Assembly: GCF_003254565.1 (NCBI RefSeq)
Contig: NZ_QJRI01000181.1
Location: forward strand, 248,001-312,000
Origin: Flavobacterium nitrogenifigens
GTDB lineage: Bacteria > Bacteroidota > Bacteroidia > Flavobacteriales > Flavobacteriaceae
Direction: 5' to 3'
DNA length: 64,000 nt
The notes beneath the pieces are model-generated. The model ran no database searches, was not told the DNA's origin, and was given only the letters and a program-made list of their open reading frames with translations. Below are positions 54,446-64,000 of the stretch, one piece after another (within the stretch, counting starts at the first letter, position 1; each line of letters opens with the position of its first letter). A program made the translations under genes and the position numbers.

Positions 54446-54479
54446 AAAGGGCTGCCTGCAATATGCAGAACAGCCCTTT
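54446..54479. terminator. Hairpin between convergent genes
   Basis: AAAGGGCTG and CAGCCCTTT enclose a second small stem CTGC/GCAG. Serves the MHS pair and the amylase gene, which converge here. Confidence 0.65.
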
Positions 54480-54530
54480 GTCATTACTAACCTAACCAAA
54501 TTTTTAATCTGTTAAGATTTATTTTCAAGT

Positions 54531-57407
54531 TTATCTCTTAATAAACTTCATCACCTGAGTTTTGTTATTTTCGTCAGAAGCTTTTACAATATATAATCCT
54601 GATTGTAATTCGCTTACGCCAAATTGAGAATCGGAAGTGCCATTTGAATTAAAGCTTTTTACCAATTGTCCAGAAACAGAATAAATTTGAACTTTTACAA
54701 AACCAGCATTTAAAGTAAAATAATCTGATACTGGATTTGGATACAGATTAACAGAATTCCCTTTTTCAAAATCTTCTATTGCTAAATTTGCCACTTTGTT
54801 ACCGTAAATTCTATATTCTCCAGCTGGAAGATTTACAGGAGCATTAACATCTGTTACCGTAATTGTAGTATTGTCCATTAAATTATACCAAGTTCCAGCG
54901 TACGGAAAACCAGTTGCAATGTTTTGAGCCGTAGTGCCAAAATTGGCTAGAATCAAAACGTCTTTTAACTGTGCCGAAGTTAAACTGCTGTTGGTAATTT
55001 TGATGTTTACTGCTAAAGTAGCCGCATTGTTCATTGTTGCTGTTCCTAAAAATACTGGCTCAGTTTTTTTAAGCGTAATCATCTTAGCCCAATCGTTATA
55101 AATTTTATTTCGATTAGAATCACCCAACCAATTTTCTGTCCATTGTGGTTGTGGTTTTGTATCTAATTTACAATCACCTGGAGTTGTTGTTGTTTCATCA
55201 TTTACAGTTCCGTTATTACAGCTAAAAATAGAATCATCCATTCCTAGTTCTCCAAAATGCCAAATCATTTTTGGACCAGGAATTAGCAAAGAAACTGCTC
55301 CAATGGCAGACATTCTAGACAAAGCTGTATTTAATGTTTTTACATTGTAAGAACCATTTACAGCTCCGTACTGTACATTTTTATACATCAAACGCTCTTC
55401 GTCATGACTTTCAGCATAACCCATTAAACGATTGGCAGCAAAACCACGATTTGCACTATTCATTCTATAAATATTGCTTTCAGAAGCATATCCCATCGAC
55501 AATTGATTGTACTCTTTTGTCATTTTACCCCACATCATAACACCTTTACTTGGTGTTTCTGTTACTCTGTAATTGGCCCATTCTTTTTCTTCTGCATCAG
55601 TTCCTAAATGTTCAAAAATGGTGTAATGTGTCGGATCTACTGCCCAAGAAAAATCAGCATATTTCTTTAGAATATCAACACGATCTTGTCTATACCCATC
55701 TGTACAAGCATTATCGCCAGCTGTACATGATTGAGTAAATCCTTTGGTTAAATCCCAACGGAAACCATCAATTTTATACTCTTGAATCCATTGTTTGATA
55801 ACTCGATTTACGTAATACTGCGTTTTTAGTGATTGATGATTAAAATCTTCCCCTACACTATAACTATGTTTTGCTACTGTATTAAAATATGGATTTTCTG
55901 CGGTTGGCGATCCAAAACCATCTCCATCTGGATCATTCATCCACATTCTCACCATTGGATTTCTTCCAAAAGCATGATTTAAAGCTACATCAAGAATCAC
56001 CGCAATTCCGTTTTGGTGGCACAAGTCAATAAACTCTTTTAATTTATCCGAAGTTCCGTAAAACTTATCTAGGGCCATGTGGAATGAAGTATTATAGCCC
56101 CAGCTTTCATTGCCTTCAAATTCCATTACCGGCATTAATTCAATAGCATTGATTTTTAGATTTTTAAAATAATCTATTCGATCAATTAAACTTTGATAGC
56201 TTCTTGACGCATCAAAATCACGAACTAATACTTCATAAACAACTAGTTTTTCTTTTTCCGGTTTTTCAAAATTGGTTACCTGCCAATTGTATGGAGTCTG
56301 TCCCGTTTTCAAAACCGTTACCTCAAAATTTTGTCCTATTGGATAAACAGGCATATTTGGATATTTTGAAGCAGGAATTGAGGGATCATCATAAGGAGAC
56401 AATACTAGAGTAGAATATGGATCTGCCGTTTTTACCATTGATGGCGAATTGGCGATAGGCGTAGTATCTACAACCCAATATTGATAGGTATTATTTACGC
56501 CCGAAACCAATCCAGTCAATTCCAACCAGAATTTACCCGTCGCTGGATCTTTTTTCATGGCATAAGCCGATGTTGGTTGCCAATTGTTGAAACTTCCAGC
56601 AACATAAACAAAGTCTTTTAGCGGAGCATCTAAGACCAAAGTTGCTTTTGTAAAATCGGTAGGATTATAATTAATTCCATCTACTAAACCTGCGGGCATA
56701 GCTTCTGAAATAGTATTTGGATTTACGACCACTGCAAATTTCTTAGAAACTGTAGTTGTTCCTTGAGTTGCAATTAGTTCATAACTCTGATTCCCCGTAA
56801 TATTGGTATGCGTATAAGAATAACTTGAAGTACTGGCATTTGTATTAATTGTTGTTCCGTTGGATTTCAAAGTGTAACTACCAGCTCCACCCGAATTGGT
56901 CGCACTAATGGCAAAACTTGAACCAGAATTAATAATTGTAGTACTGTTTTCGGCTGGAGAAGTCAAGGTTACTTGAAAAGATCCGACGTTAACAAAAAAA
57001 TCAGAACATGATGGCGCCAATTTTAAAGTCTGACTTCCATTTGCATTTCTAAATACAATTCCCATTTTTGTCGCCGCAGTTTGCTGTGTAGCTGTCAATC
57101 CAAAATAAACGCTCGGTGTAATGGTAATGCTCCATGTTCCGTTTGTTTCTTTTGTCATTAGGCCAACACCGTCATCAGCTCCCCAATTTCCCTTTACAAC
57201 TTGCCAAGGATTTGCTTCGTTACCTATACCTGCATGCATATATACTTTAGTAGGACTTGTTCCCATTGTATTACATGTACTCGATGCAAATGAAGCTGTT
57301 ATTTTGATCTGTTGATTAACCTGAAACACAGCTGGAGACACTGTTATCTGTTGAGCTTCAGCAATAATCGACAATAAAAAGAAAATAAAAAGTAATGTTT
57401 TTTTCAT
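54531..57407 (-). CDS. Secreted GH13 alpha-amylase family enzyme with T9SS tail
   Basis: 958 residues. Signal peptide to about 19, a first beta-sandwich (about 20-145), an Ig-like segment (150-230), a CBM48/E-set-like domain (about 250-350, FVYVAGSFNNWQPTSAYAM), and a GH13 catalytic barrel from about 385. Asp552 (nucleophile, IDGFRWDLTK), Glu599 (acid, YTIFEHLG) and Asp669 (AESHDEERL) form the active site. The last 75 residues (NLYPNPVSDYF, ending MKFIKR) are a type IX secretion C-terminal domain. Degrades starch or maltooligosaccharides at the cell surface. A terminator lies between it and susE. Confidence 0.93.
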   Translation of the reverse strand: MKKTLLFIFFLLSIIAEAQQITVSPAVFQVNQQIKITASFASSTCNTMGTSPTKVYMHAGIGNEANPWQVVKGNWGADDGVGLMTKETNGTWSITITPSVYFGLTATQQTAATKMGIVFRNANGSQTLKLAPSCSDFFVNVGSFQVTLTSPAENSTTIINSGSSFAISATNSGGAGSYTLKSNGTTINTNASTSSYSYTHTNITGNQSYELIATQGTTTVSKKFAVVVNPNTISEAMPAGLVDGINYNPTDFTKATLVLDAPLKDFVYVAGSFNNWQPTSAYAMKKDPATGKFWLELTGLVSGVNNTYQYWVVDTTPIANSPSMVKTADPYSTLVLSPYDDPSIPASKYPNMPVYPIGQNFEVTVLKTGQTPYNWQVTNFEKPEKEKLVVYEVLVRDFDASRSYQSLIDRIDYFKNLKINAIELMPVMEFEGNESWGYNTSFHMALDKFYGTSDKLKEFIDLCHQNGIAVILDVALNHAFGRNPMVRMWMNDPDGDGFGSPTAENPYFNTVAKHSYSVGEDFNHQSLKTQYYVNRVIKQWIQEYKIDGFRWDLTKGFTQSCTAGDNACTDGYRQDRVDILKKYADFSWAVDPTHYTIFEHLGTDAEEKEWANYRVTETPSKGVMMWGKMTKEYNQLSMGYASESNIYRMNSANRGFAANRLMGYAESHDEERLMYKNVQYGAVNGSYNVKTLNTALSRMSAIGAVSLLIPGPKMIWHFGELGMDDSIFSCNNGTVNDETTTTPGDCKLDTKPQPQWTENWLGDSNRNKIYNDWAKMITLKKTEPVFLGTATMNNAATLAVNIKITNSSLTSAQLKDVLILANFGTTAQNIATGFPYAGTWYNLMDNTTITVTDVNAPVNLPAGEYRIYGNKVANLAIEDFEKGNSVNLYPNPVSDYFTLNAGFVKVQIYSVSGQLVKSFNSNGTSDSQFGVSELQSGLYIVKASDENNKTQVMKFIKR

Positions 57408-57437
57408 AATCTCGTGGTTTGTATGGTTAGTTTGATT

Positions 57438-57467
57438 AAAAAAGGGCTATCTTGAAGATAGCCCTTT
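57438..57467 (-). terminator. Terminator between susE-like gene and amylase
   Basis: AAAGGGCTATCTT and AAGATAGCCCTTT around one base (effectively a 10-12 bp stem), reading into T's on the minus strand. It would lower amylase transcription from the sus promoter. Confidence 0.8.
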
Positions 57468-57486
57468 CTGTAAATTACATTAAAAA

Positions 57487-58302
57487 CTAGTCTAATGTTA
57501 TTTTCTTCGCACCATTGTCAATAGTTAAAACTCTTGGTCCTGTTGGTCCAGTATATTTAAAGTTGCTGTCACCATCTCCAGCGTTTACTAATTCGTCATC
57601 AATAGTATAACCTAATCCAGAGTAGTAAGAATAGTTATGACTTGCATCCCAGTTACCATTGCTTGTAAAGTTATTTCCTAAGAATTCTCTAAATGCTTCC
57701 CCGCTTTTAAGAACAACAGTTACTTGGTAAACATCTGTTTTACCAACTACTAATGGAAACTCAGTTTCAGCATCGCCATCCCAAGTCCATCCTCCTGGAG
57801 TAGCAGCACCAACTAACCAGTGAGAAGTTGCTAATGGAGTGTGATAAGGAGTTGCTTTAAAAGTATAGAAGTTAGAATATTGCGCTTCAGCTCCAGTACC
57901 AACTGTAGCTTTGATACGAATATCAACATTGTTTTCTTCTTTTTCAATAAAACCCCCATTAATCAAAGCAGAGTTTAGTTCAGCTACAGTTAATGCTCTA
58001 TAACGCTCTGTAGTTGTAGTAACTGCAATAGGTGCAGCAAATTTTGTACCCGCTTTTGCAATTTCGATAGTATAATTAATAACAGTAGCTGTACCTGCAT
58101 ATTTTGCGTAATCCCAAATTACTGTAGTTGCAATCTCTTTTTCATTTTCTTTAGTAAGAACAATGTTAAAGTCATTTTGTGGACTAAGTAAAACAGGTGT
58201 TGACTCTGGCGTAATTACTGGTCTTTCTTCTACATCATCTGCATTACATGACACCGCTAATACACCAATGAATGCGATTAAAATTTTATATATATTTTTC
58301 AT
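57487..58302 (-). CDS. susE: SusE-like outer-membrane starch-binding lipoprotein
   Basis: 271 residues with lipobox AVSC (Cys19). The N-terminal half is a SusE-type domain: TPVLLSPQNDFNIVLTKENE and TTVIWDYAKY, then a linker and a C-terminal starch-binding-like module (HWLVGAATPGGWTWDGDAET and FREFLGNNFTSNGNWDASHN). These proteins hold starch at the surface for the SusC/SusD porin. Shorter than Bacteroides SusE, with only one C-terminal module. 24 bases after susD. Confidence 0.85.
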   Translation of the reverse strand: MKNIYKILIAFIGVLAVSCNADDVEERPVITPESTPVLLSPQNDFNIVLTKENEKEIATTVIWDYAKYAGTATVINYTIEIAKAGTKFAAPIAVTTTTERYRALTVAELNSALINGGFIEKEENNVDIRIKATVGTGAEAQYSNFYTFKATPYHTPLATSHWLVGAATPGGWTWDGDAETEFPLVVGKTDVYQVTVVLKSGEAFREFLGNNFTSNGNWDASHNYSYYSGLGYTIDDELVNAGDGDSNFKYTGPTGPRVLTIDNGAKKITLD

Positions 58303-58326
58303 TTTATTTATTTTTATAGGGGTTAG

Positions 58327-59934
58327 TTAGTATCCTGGATTTTGTTTTAAAGTTGGGTTTGCTTGGATAGTACGTGATGGAATAGGCATCAAATCTCTGA
58401 ATGAGTCTGTACCGCTACCATTTTTAACGCCACCTTTCCATTGCCAGATTTTAGACGATCCTGTGAATTTGCCAAAACGAATCAAATCTGTTCTTCTATG
58501 ACATTCCCAAAACAATTCACGTCCTCTCTCATCTAAAAGAAAATCTAATGTTAATTCAGAATTTGTAATAAGACCAGCATTAGCTCTTGCTCTGATTTTA
58601 TTTACGTACTCTAAAGCTAATGTCATATTACCTGACGATGCACCTCTAAGTGTAGCTTCAGCATACATTAAATATACGTCTGACAATCTGTACATTGGAA
58701 AATCTGTGTCTGGCATATCTGGTCTTTGTGCCTTAGAACCATCAGAATTTACATTTGTAAATTTTGTAACTGCATAACCGTTAGAAAATACTCCGTAATC
58801 AGCTATATCCAAAGTTTGTCCATCAGTAAAAAATGTTCCTCTCTTATCAGAAGCAGCATTTACGTCAGGAAATAATTGAACAAATTCTGGTCTTGTTCTG
58901 ATACCAGACCAACCTCCATCCATTCCTTGATCTGCACTAACCATTTTTCCTCCGATAGATGCGTGCAAAATAAAACTCATACCTCCACCAATTGCTCTAA
59001 TTGCATTTCCATCACCAACAATTGGGAAAATAACTTCGCTTTGTGCTCCATTTCTATTATTATCTGCAGAAAATAAATAACGGTAAGGAACATTTGCAAA
59101 AGTATATGCAGAACCTGTTACAATTTCATTACATATTGTAGCTACATCATTATATCTTTCTGTTCCTGTATAAACCTTAGAATTCAAGTAAATCTGCGCC
59201 AATAAAAATTTAGCAGCTGTTTTATCAACTCTACCATATTCATTAGATCCAGAAGGAGCTAAAGTAGCATCCATATCTTTTAATTCTGATTCTACAAAAG
59301 CAAAAACTTCTGCTCTTGTTTTTTGTTCTGGAAAGTAGTATCCTACAGGGTCATTTTCAGTTGTAATTGGCACATTACCAAACAAGTCCATCAAATTAAC
59401 ATAAGAAAAAGCTCTTAAAAAACGTGCTTCTGCTCGTAAAGTAGTAACCTCTGCTTTTAATTTAGCATCAACACCTCTCTGCGTAAGTTTTTCATCTGTC
59501 GTCTGTCTTAAAAATTCATTAGCAACACTAATTTCATAAAAAGCTCGCGAAAAGATTCCGTACAAGAATTGATTACTTGGACTCCATTTTTGCCCATTTA
59601 TTGCAGGCAAACCATCATCACTCCACGCTACAATCGCCTCGTCTGTTGGAAACTCCTGAGTTACAAATAGTAGTCTAAGGTAACTACTAAAATCTCCTCC
59701 AAGTCCAGAAATATCAGCTTGTCCGTCACCATCATTACCCCCTACATACAAACCTGCATATAATTTTGCCATTACTTGCTTATATGATGCTGGATCTTGA
59801 AAAAAGTCATCAGAAAGAAACTCATCATCATCTGTTGGCTTCACATCTAAGTCACTCGTACATGAAGTAAGTGTCATACTTAATCCTAATATAAATAGGA
59901 GAAAATAAGATATATATTTAAATGATATTTTCAT
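58327..59934 (-). CDS. susD: RagB/SusD family nutrient-binding lipoprotein
   Basis: 535 residues, lipobox LTSC (Cys25). SusD features: DEFLSDDFFQDPASYKQVM, LRAEARFLRAFSYVNLMDLFGNVP (TPR region), YRLSDVYLMYAEATLRG, and a C-terminal LLDERGRELFWECHRRTDLIRFG with PIPSRTIQANPTLKQNPGY. It lids the SusC barrel and captures malto-oligosaccharides. Lies 36 bases after susC. Confidence 0.93.
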   Translation of the reverse strand: MKISFKYISYFLLFILGLSMTLTSCTSDLDVKPTDDDEFLSDDFFQDPASYKQVMAKLYAGLYVGGNDGDGQADISGLGGDFSSYLRLLFVTQEFPTDEAIVAWSDDGLPAINGQKWSPSNQFLYGIFSRAFYEISVANEFLRQTTDEKLTQRGVDAKLKAEVTTLRAEARFLRAFSYVNLMDLFGNVPITTENDPVGYYFPEQKTRAEVFAFVESELKDMDATLAPSGSNEYGRVDKTAAKFLLAQIYLNSKVYTGTERYNDVATICNEIVTGSAYTFANVPYRYLFSADNNRNGAQSEVIFPIVGDGNAIRAIGGGMSFILHASIGGKMVSADQGMDGGWSGIRTRPEFVQLFPDVNAASDKRGTFFTDGQTLDIADYGVFSNGYAVTKFTNVNSDGSKAQRPDMPDTDFPMYRLSDVYLMYAEATLRGASSGNMTLALEYVNKIRARANAGLITNSELTLDFLLDERGRELFWECHRRTDLIRFGKFTGSSKIWQWKGGVKNGSGTDSFRDLMPIPSRTIQANPTLKQNPGY

Positions 59935-59970
59935 TTTGTTTATTTTTTAAATTTAATTTTCAATGTACTA

Positions 59971-62952
59971 TTAGAAATTCGCGTTTACTCCAAACAAGAA
60001 TGTTCTCGCTCTCGGATAAACATTATTATCTATTCCGTTGAATTTTTCAGGATCTAAACCATTGTATTTTGTAAATACCAAAACATTCTGAACTCCAGCT
60101 GTAAATCTTAATGAAGCAGCTTTTAATAATGTTTTGTCAAATGTATATCCTAATACGATGTTATCTAACTTAATGAAAGAAGCATCTTTTACATAATAAT
60201 TTGAGTAATTACGTTGAGTTCCATTAGAGTTACTTTCAGTTGTAAAACCTGTATTGTAATAATCTGTAGTAATATTTGCCAAATCTGAATCTCTTCTTAA
60301 ACCAGCTTGTAAATATCCTTTATCAGAACTTACGTTATCGAAAATATAATTTCCTAAACTAGCTCTCCAGTTCATTGTAAAATCGAACTTTTTGTAATTC
60401 AATGTAGAATACAGTCCAAAAGTATAGTCTGCTGTTGGTTTATGATATTTATAACGGTCAGCATCTGTAATTACACCGTCACCATTTCTATCAGCGTAAG
60501 CACCTTGAATAGGTCTTTTGTTCGCATCATACAATTGCTCAAATACGAAGAATGAATTTGGTGCATATCCTTCTGAGTGAATTAACACCTGATTTCCTGT
60601 ACCACCAGCAATTACATCTCCAGTAATATATCCTTGGAATCCTGGAACTGTTACACCCAAATCAGATATTTTTTGATCAATATATGTTACGTTAGCGGCA
60701 ACATTCCATGTCAATTTATCATTTTTAATGATATCTGATTGAAGACTAAACTCAACCCCTTTTGTTCTAACGCTTCCAATGTTGCTATATCCTTGGTTAC
60801 GAATGTTTGCCCCATCAGGAACTGGGATATCTGCCAATAAATCACTAGATTTTTTATCAAAATAGTTAAGAGTACCTGTTAGTCTTTCGTTAAAAAAGCC
60901 AAAATCTACTCCAATATTCATTTCTGCTAAATCTTCCCATTTAATATCTTTGTTATATCCTTCAGGTCTTGCAGCTCTATAAATAACACCATCAAAAACA
61001 TATTGTGTATTTAGCGTTCCTAATGTTACTCGCTGCAAATAATCGTATGCACGCGGAATATCTTGCTGCCCAGTAGTTCCGTATCCAACTCTTAATTTTA
61101 AACTAGATAAAGTTTCATTGTCCTTTAAGAATGCTTCTTCTGCCAAGTTCCATGCAAAAGCACCTCCTGCAAAATTACCCCATCTGTTTTCTTTAGAGAA
61201 ACGTGAAGTTCCGTCTCTTCTATAGTTCACAGTTAATAAATATCTACTGTCATATCCTAAATTCAAACGTCCAAAATACGACTGCAAGTTAACGTCTGCG
61301 TCTGTTGTAACATCCGCAGGTGGATTAGGCTGTTTAATATCTCCTGAGTTAAATCCTTCTCTCTGGAATAGCTGATAGTTGTAACCAGCTGTAGCATCAA
61401 TTTTAAACTTACCAATATCTTTAGTATAATTAAAGTATGTGTTTAAGTTTTTGTTCTGACGAGTATCTGTATAATGAGTATACCCTCCTAAATTAACCCA
61501 GTTACCTTTATCAAATGTGTTAGGCTGGTATCCTAAAATACTTTCAGTACTGATTGCATTATAACCATCACTATCAAATTTATCGATACCTGCTTCGGCA
61601 ACGATTCTTAAATCTTCAAAGAAATGAAATTTATAATCTAATCTAATATTACCCCACTTTCTAGTAGATGTCGCTCTTCTGTCTTCTTGATTTATTCTTG
61701 CCACAGGGTTTCTCGCTGGCAACAATGGCACATTTCCATTTGCTTCTAGCCATTCAAAGTATCCTCCATATCTAGAACCTTCTTGATAAACTGACTGTGT
61801 TGGATCAAATATAATAGCACTACTAATTGCTGCTCCTTCATTTTGGAATTGATTTTTTCCAAAAGCTAAATTTCCTGTAATATCGATTTTTAAATGATTA
61901 TCAAATAAAACTGGATTTAACGATAACGATGTCGTAGTTCTCTCAAAAGAAGTATTCATTAATATTCCAGGATTATCCACATTACCTACAGATAAACGCA
62001 CAGGAAGTTTATTAAATAATGAACCACTTACCGATATGTTATTATTTGTTGTTAGGGCCGTGTGAAAAATTTCATCCTGCCAATTAGTATTTGCTGTACC
62101 AAGTAAAGCTTTTTGAGCTGGAGTACCGTTTGCATTTACAATTGCACGATATTCATCAGCACTCATCACATCTACAGTGTTAGCAACAGTATTGATACCA
62201 ACTTGAGAGCTAAAGTTTACTTTCACACCACCTTTTGTTCCTTTTTTAGTTGTAATTACAATTACTCCATTTGCAGCACGAGAACCATAAATTGCCGCTG
62301 CAGAGGCATCTTTAAGAACAGTGAAAGATTCAATATCATTAGGATCAATTGTTGACAAAACACTTGTTGCTCCATCAGGAACTGAATTACTCATTGGAAG
62401 TCCGTCAATAACAATTAATGGCTCATTAGAAGCACTTAAAGAAGATCCCCCACGAATTCTAATATCGGCTTTTGCTCCTGGAGCTCCTCCCCCAACAACA
62501 TTAACACCAGCAATACGTCCGCTGATTAATGTTTCAGGAGTTACGTTAATTCCTTTATTAAAGTCTTTTGCCGCAATTTGAGAAACAGATCCTGTTGCGT
62601 CTTTTTTCTTCACAGTTCCGTAACCAACTTGCACCACAACTTCTTTAAGCTGATTGGTGTCTTCTTCTAAAGTAACGTTAAGTGTTTTTTGACCTGTGTA
62701 CTCAATTGTTTCTGTTTTGTAACCAATAAAAGAAACAACAATTTTGTTACCATTTTTAACATTTGATAGCTGGTAATTTCCATCAAATCCAGTTGATGCG
62801 CCATTTGGAGCACCTTGTACATTTACATTTACTCCTGGTATTGGCTGACCTGTTGTTTTATCAACAACAGTCCCTTTTAAAGTGTTCTGAGCCAACACTG
62901 TAAAAGGCAACAATAGGAATAAAAATAACAACTTTTTGTAAATTGTTTTCAT
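59971..62952 (-). CDS. susC: SusC/RagA family TonB-linked outer-membrane receptor
   Basis: 993 residues. Signal peptide to about 22 (ending TVLAQ), carboxypeptidase-like regulatory domain (about 24-105: LKGTVVDKTTGQPIPGVNVN), plug (about 115-240, with RIRGGSSLSASNEPLIVIDG and AAIYGSRAANGVIVITTKKG), then the barrel to the C-terminal Phe. Imports oligosaccharides with SusD. First gene of the minus-strand sus group, divergent from the LacI-type regulator. Confidence 0.95.
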   Translation of the reverse strand: MKTIYKKLLFLFLLLPFTVLAQNTLKGTVVDKTTGQPIPGVNVNVQGAPNGASTGFDGNYQLSNVKNGNKIVVSFIGYKTETIEYTGQKTLNVTLEEDTNQLKEVVVQVGYGTVKKKDATGSVSQIAAKDFNKGINVTPETLISGRIAGVNVVGGGAPGAKADIRIRGGSSLSASNEPLIVIDGLPMSNSVPDGATSVLSTIDPNDIESFTVLKDASAAAIYGSRAANGVIVITTKKGTKGGVKVNFSSQVGINTVANTVDVMSADEYRAIVNANGTPAQKALLGTANTNWQDEIFHTALTTNNNISVSGSLFNKLPVRLSVGNVDNPGILMNTSFERTTTSLSLNPVLFDNHLKIDITGNLAFGKNQFQNEGAAISSAIIFDPTQSVYQEGSRYGGYFEWLEANGNVPLLPARNPVARINQEDRRATSTRKWGNIRLDYKFHFFEDLRIVAEAGIDKFDSDGYNAISTESILGYQPNTFDKGNWVNLGGYTHYTDTRQNKNLNTYFNYTKDIGKFKIDATAGYNYQLFQREGFNSGDIKQPNPPADVTTDADVNLQSYFGRLNLGYDSRYLLTVNYRRDGTSRFSKENRWGNFAGGAFAWNLAEEAFLKDNETLSSLKLRVGYGTTGQQDIPRAYDYLQRVTLGTLNTQYVFDGVIYRAARPEGYNKDIKWEDLAEMNIGVDFGFFNERLTGTLNYFDKKSSDLLADIPVPDGANIRNQGYSNIGSVRTKGVEFSLQSDIIKNDKLTWNVAANVTYIDQKISDLGVTVPGFQGYITGDVIAGGTGNQVLIHSEGYAPNSFFVFEQLYDANKRPIQGAYADRNGDGVITDADRYKYHKPTADYTFGLYSTLNYKKFDFTMNWRASLGNYIFDNVSSDKGYLQAGLRRDSDLANITTDYYNTGFTTESNSNGTQRNYSNYYVKDASFIKLDNIVLGYTFDKTLLKAASLRFTAGVQNVLVFTKYNGLDPEKFNGIDNNVYPRARTFLFGVNANF

Positions 62953-63018
62953 ACTTTTTGTTTAAATTAGTTTTGAGTTTTTGAATGTTAGTTAAGTTTT
63001 TAATTTTACTTCGAATTT

Positions 63019-63026
63019 CAAAATTA
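63019..63026 (-). promoter_or_regulatory. -7 element of sus operon promoter
   Basis: CAAAATTA on the plus strand reads TAATTTTG on the minus strand, a perfect TAnnTTTG match about 67 bases before the susC start. The -33 region reads CTG rather than TTG. Confidence 0.55.
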
Positions 63027-63188
63027 TGAATTTATTAACATGCTCGACAGCAGGCACTTTTTATTGCTTTACGAAAACGTGGTAGTGTTGAAAACTTTCT
63101 ATTTTTTGTAATCTTTCAGTGTTAAAATTGCAAATACCAAAAATATTATACACCTTTATTATTAATTAGATTTTTTTCGATTAACTCC

Positions 63189-64000
63189 ATGAAACGTAAA
63201 ATAACCCTCAAACAGATTGCAAAGGAACTTGACGTATCCATTTCAACTGTCTCAAAATCACTCAGAAACAGTCTTGAAATTGGTGAAGAAACACGCCTAA
63301 AAGTTCAGGCTTTTGCAAAGTTTTATAACTATAAACCAAACAATATTGCCCTTAGTTTAAAAAACCGAAAAACTAAGAGTATCGGCATCATTATTCCCGA
63401 AATTGTGCACTACTTTTTCTCCACTGTAATCAACGGAATTGAACAGGTTGCGAACGAATATGGCTACAGTGTTGTCATCTGTGTATCTGATGATTCTTTT
63501 GATAAAGAGGTTCTAAATATGGAGATGTTAGCCAACGGAAGCATCGATGGTTTTATCATGTCTCTTTCTAAAGAAACGCAGTATAAAGGCGACTTTCATC
63601 ACATTACAGAAGTTATCAATCAAGGAATGCCCGTAGTCATGTTTGACCGCGTTACCAACGATATTTTATGCGATAAAGTGATTATTGATGATAAATCTGC
63701 AGCGTATGAAGCAGTTCAGAGTTTAATTGACAGCGGACGTAAAAAAATTGCTTTAGTTACAACTGTAGATTATGTAAGCGTTGGAAAACTGCGAACAGAC
63801 GGTTACGAAAAAGCTTTACTAGATAACGAACTTCCTTTCAATGAAGATTTAATTATAAAAATTGAAGATGTAGATACCTGCGAAATAACCATTTCTGAAC
63901 TTCTACACGCCAGAGCTTTTGACGCTGTTTTTGCTGTAAATGAGCTTTTTGCGGTAACCATTATCAAAACCGCAAATAAAATGGGATTAAAAGTTCCTGA
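63189..64000 (+). CDS. LacI family transcriptional regulator (cut by window end)
   Basis: 270 residues visible. The N-terminal helix-turn-helix KITLKQIAKELDVSISTVSK spans about residues 4-23, followed by a hinge (YKPNNIALSLKNRKTKSIGI) and a periplasmic-binding-like sugar domain starting IIIPEIVHYFFSTVINGIEQ. Divergent from the sus genes with 236 bases between, so it very likely controls them in response to a maltose-type sugar. The last part lies outside the window. Confidence 0.93.
   Translation, partial: MKRKITLKQIAKELDVSISTVSKSLRNSLEIGEETRLKVQAFAKFYNYKPNNIALSLKNRKTKSIGIIIPEIVHYFFSTVINGIEQVANEYGYSVVICVSDDSFDKEVLNMEMLANGSIDGFIMSLSKETQYKGDFHHITEVINQGMPVVMFDRVTNDILCDKVIIDDKSAAYEAVQSLIDSGRKKIALVTTVDYVSVGKLRTDGYEKALLDNELPFNEDLIIKIEDVDTCEITISELLHARAFDAVFAVNELFAVTIIKTANKMGLKVP

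Overview
The window is a low-GC stretch of a Bacteroidota chromosome, most likely a Flavobacterium close to F. johnsoniae. The evidence is the gene families: SusC/SusD pairs, DUF4249 lipoproteins, a type IX secretion sorting tail, XrtF exosortase, a short RpoD, a GYDIA-family GHMP kinase and class II HMG-CoA reductase. Promoters of the Bacteroidota form TTG-N(17-23)-TAnnTTTG and several likely TTG start codons agree. I read the sequence by eye, so family names rest on motifs and recalled family features, not searches.

Layout. 1-1905 (minus): cut-off TonB-dependent receptor, HYC_CC_PP small protein, XrtF-associated protein, XrtF. 1976-6963 (plus): GAF/fRMsr-like protein, two MORN-type repeat proteins (the second with a TonB C-terminal domain), rpsO, pnp. 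7312-20531 (plus): the most unusual part, a four-gene envelope cassette present twice in tandem. Each copy has a small exported protein, an STN-domain TonB-dependent receptor, a DUF4249 lipoprotein and an exported MG2-like protein with a plug-like tail. 20666-24166: lipoprotein with a DUF1566/Lcl-like domain, ECF sigma factor, and a one-chain membrane-anchored/beta-barrel protein probably acting with the sigma factor. 24248-26211: rpoD, rpe. 26277-30390 (minus): exported glutaminase, DNA/RNA endonuclease lipoprotein, Prc-type protease. 30624-35421 (plus): surE, small membrane protein, lpxB, NlpC/P60 lipoprotein, comEC. 35425-42695 (minus): three thioredoxin-fold proteins (two without CxxC), two POT peptide transporters and a DPP IV-type peptidase, reading as a peptide-use cluster. 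42876-45192 (plus): two mevalonate-pathway type genes. 45211-52147 (minus): small hypothetical protein, PpiD-like foldase, CNNM/CorC-type protein, small membrane protein, LptC, outer-membrane protein, CoaX. Then tRNA-Phe, a repeat-rich spacer, an MHS-family transporter with a small partner, and a starch/maltooligosaccharide locus (GH13 enzyme with sorting tail, SusE-like, SusD, SusC) opposite a LacI-family regulator cut by the window end.

How it fits together. Much of the window is about the cell envelope: uptake of macromolecules (two TonB cassettes, the Sus locus, peptide transport), LPS building and export (lpxB, lptC), outer-membrane protein folding (PpiD) and secretion/anchoring (XrtF, sorting tail). 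Best candidate for something undescribed: the duplicated four-gene TonB cassette with the adjoining lipoprotein/ECF/barrel module. No IS element, phage or CRISPR array was seen. Dispersed intergenic repeats built on TTTGCGAA-type words occur at two places.
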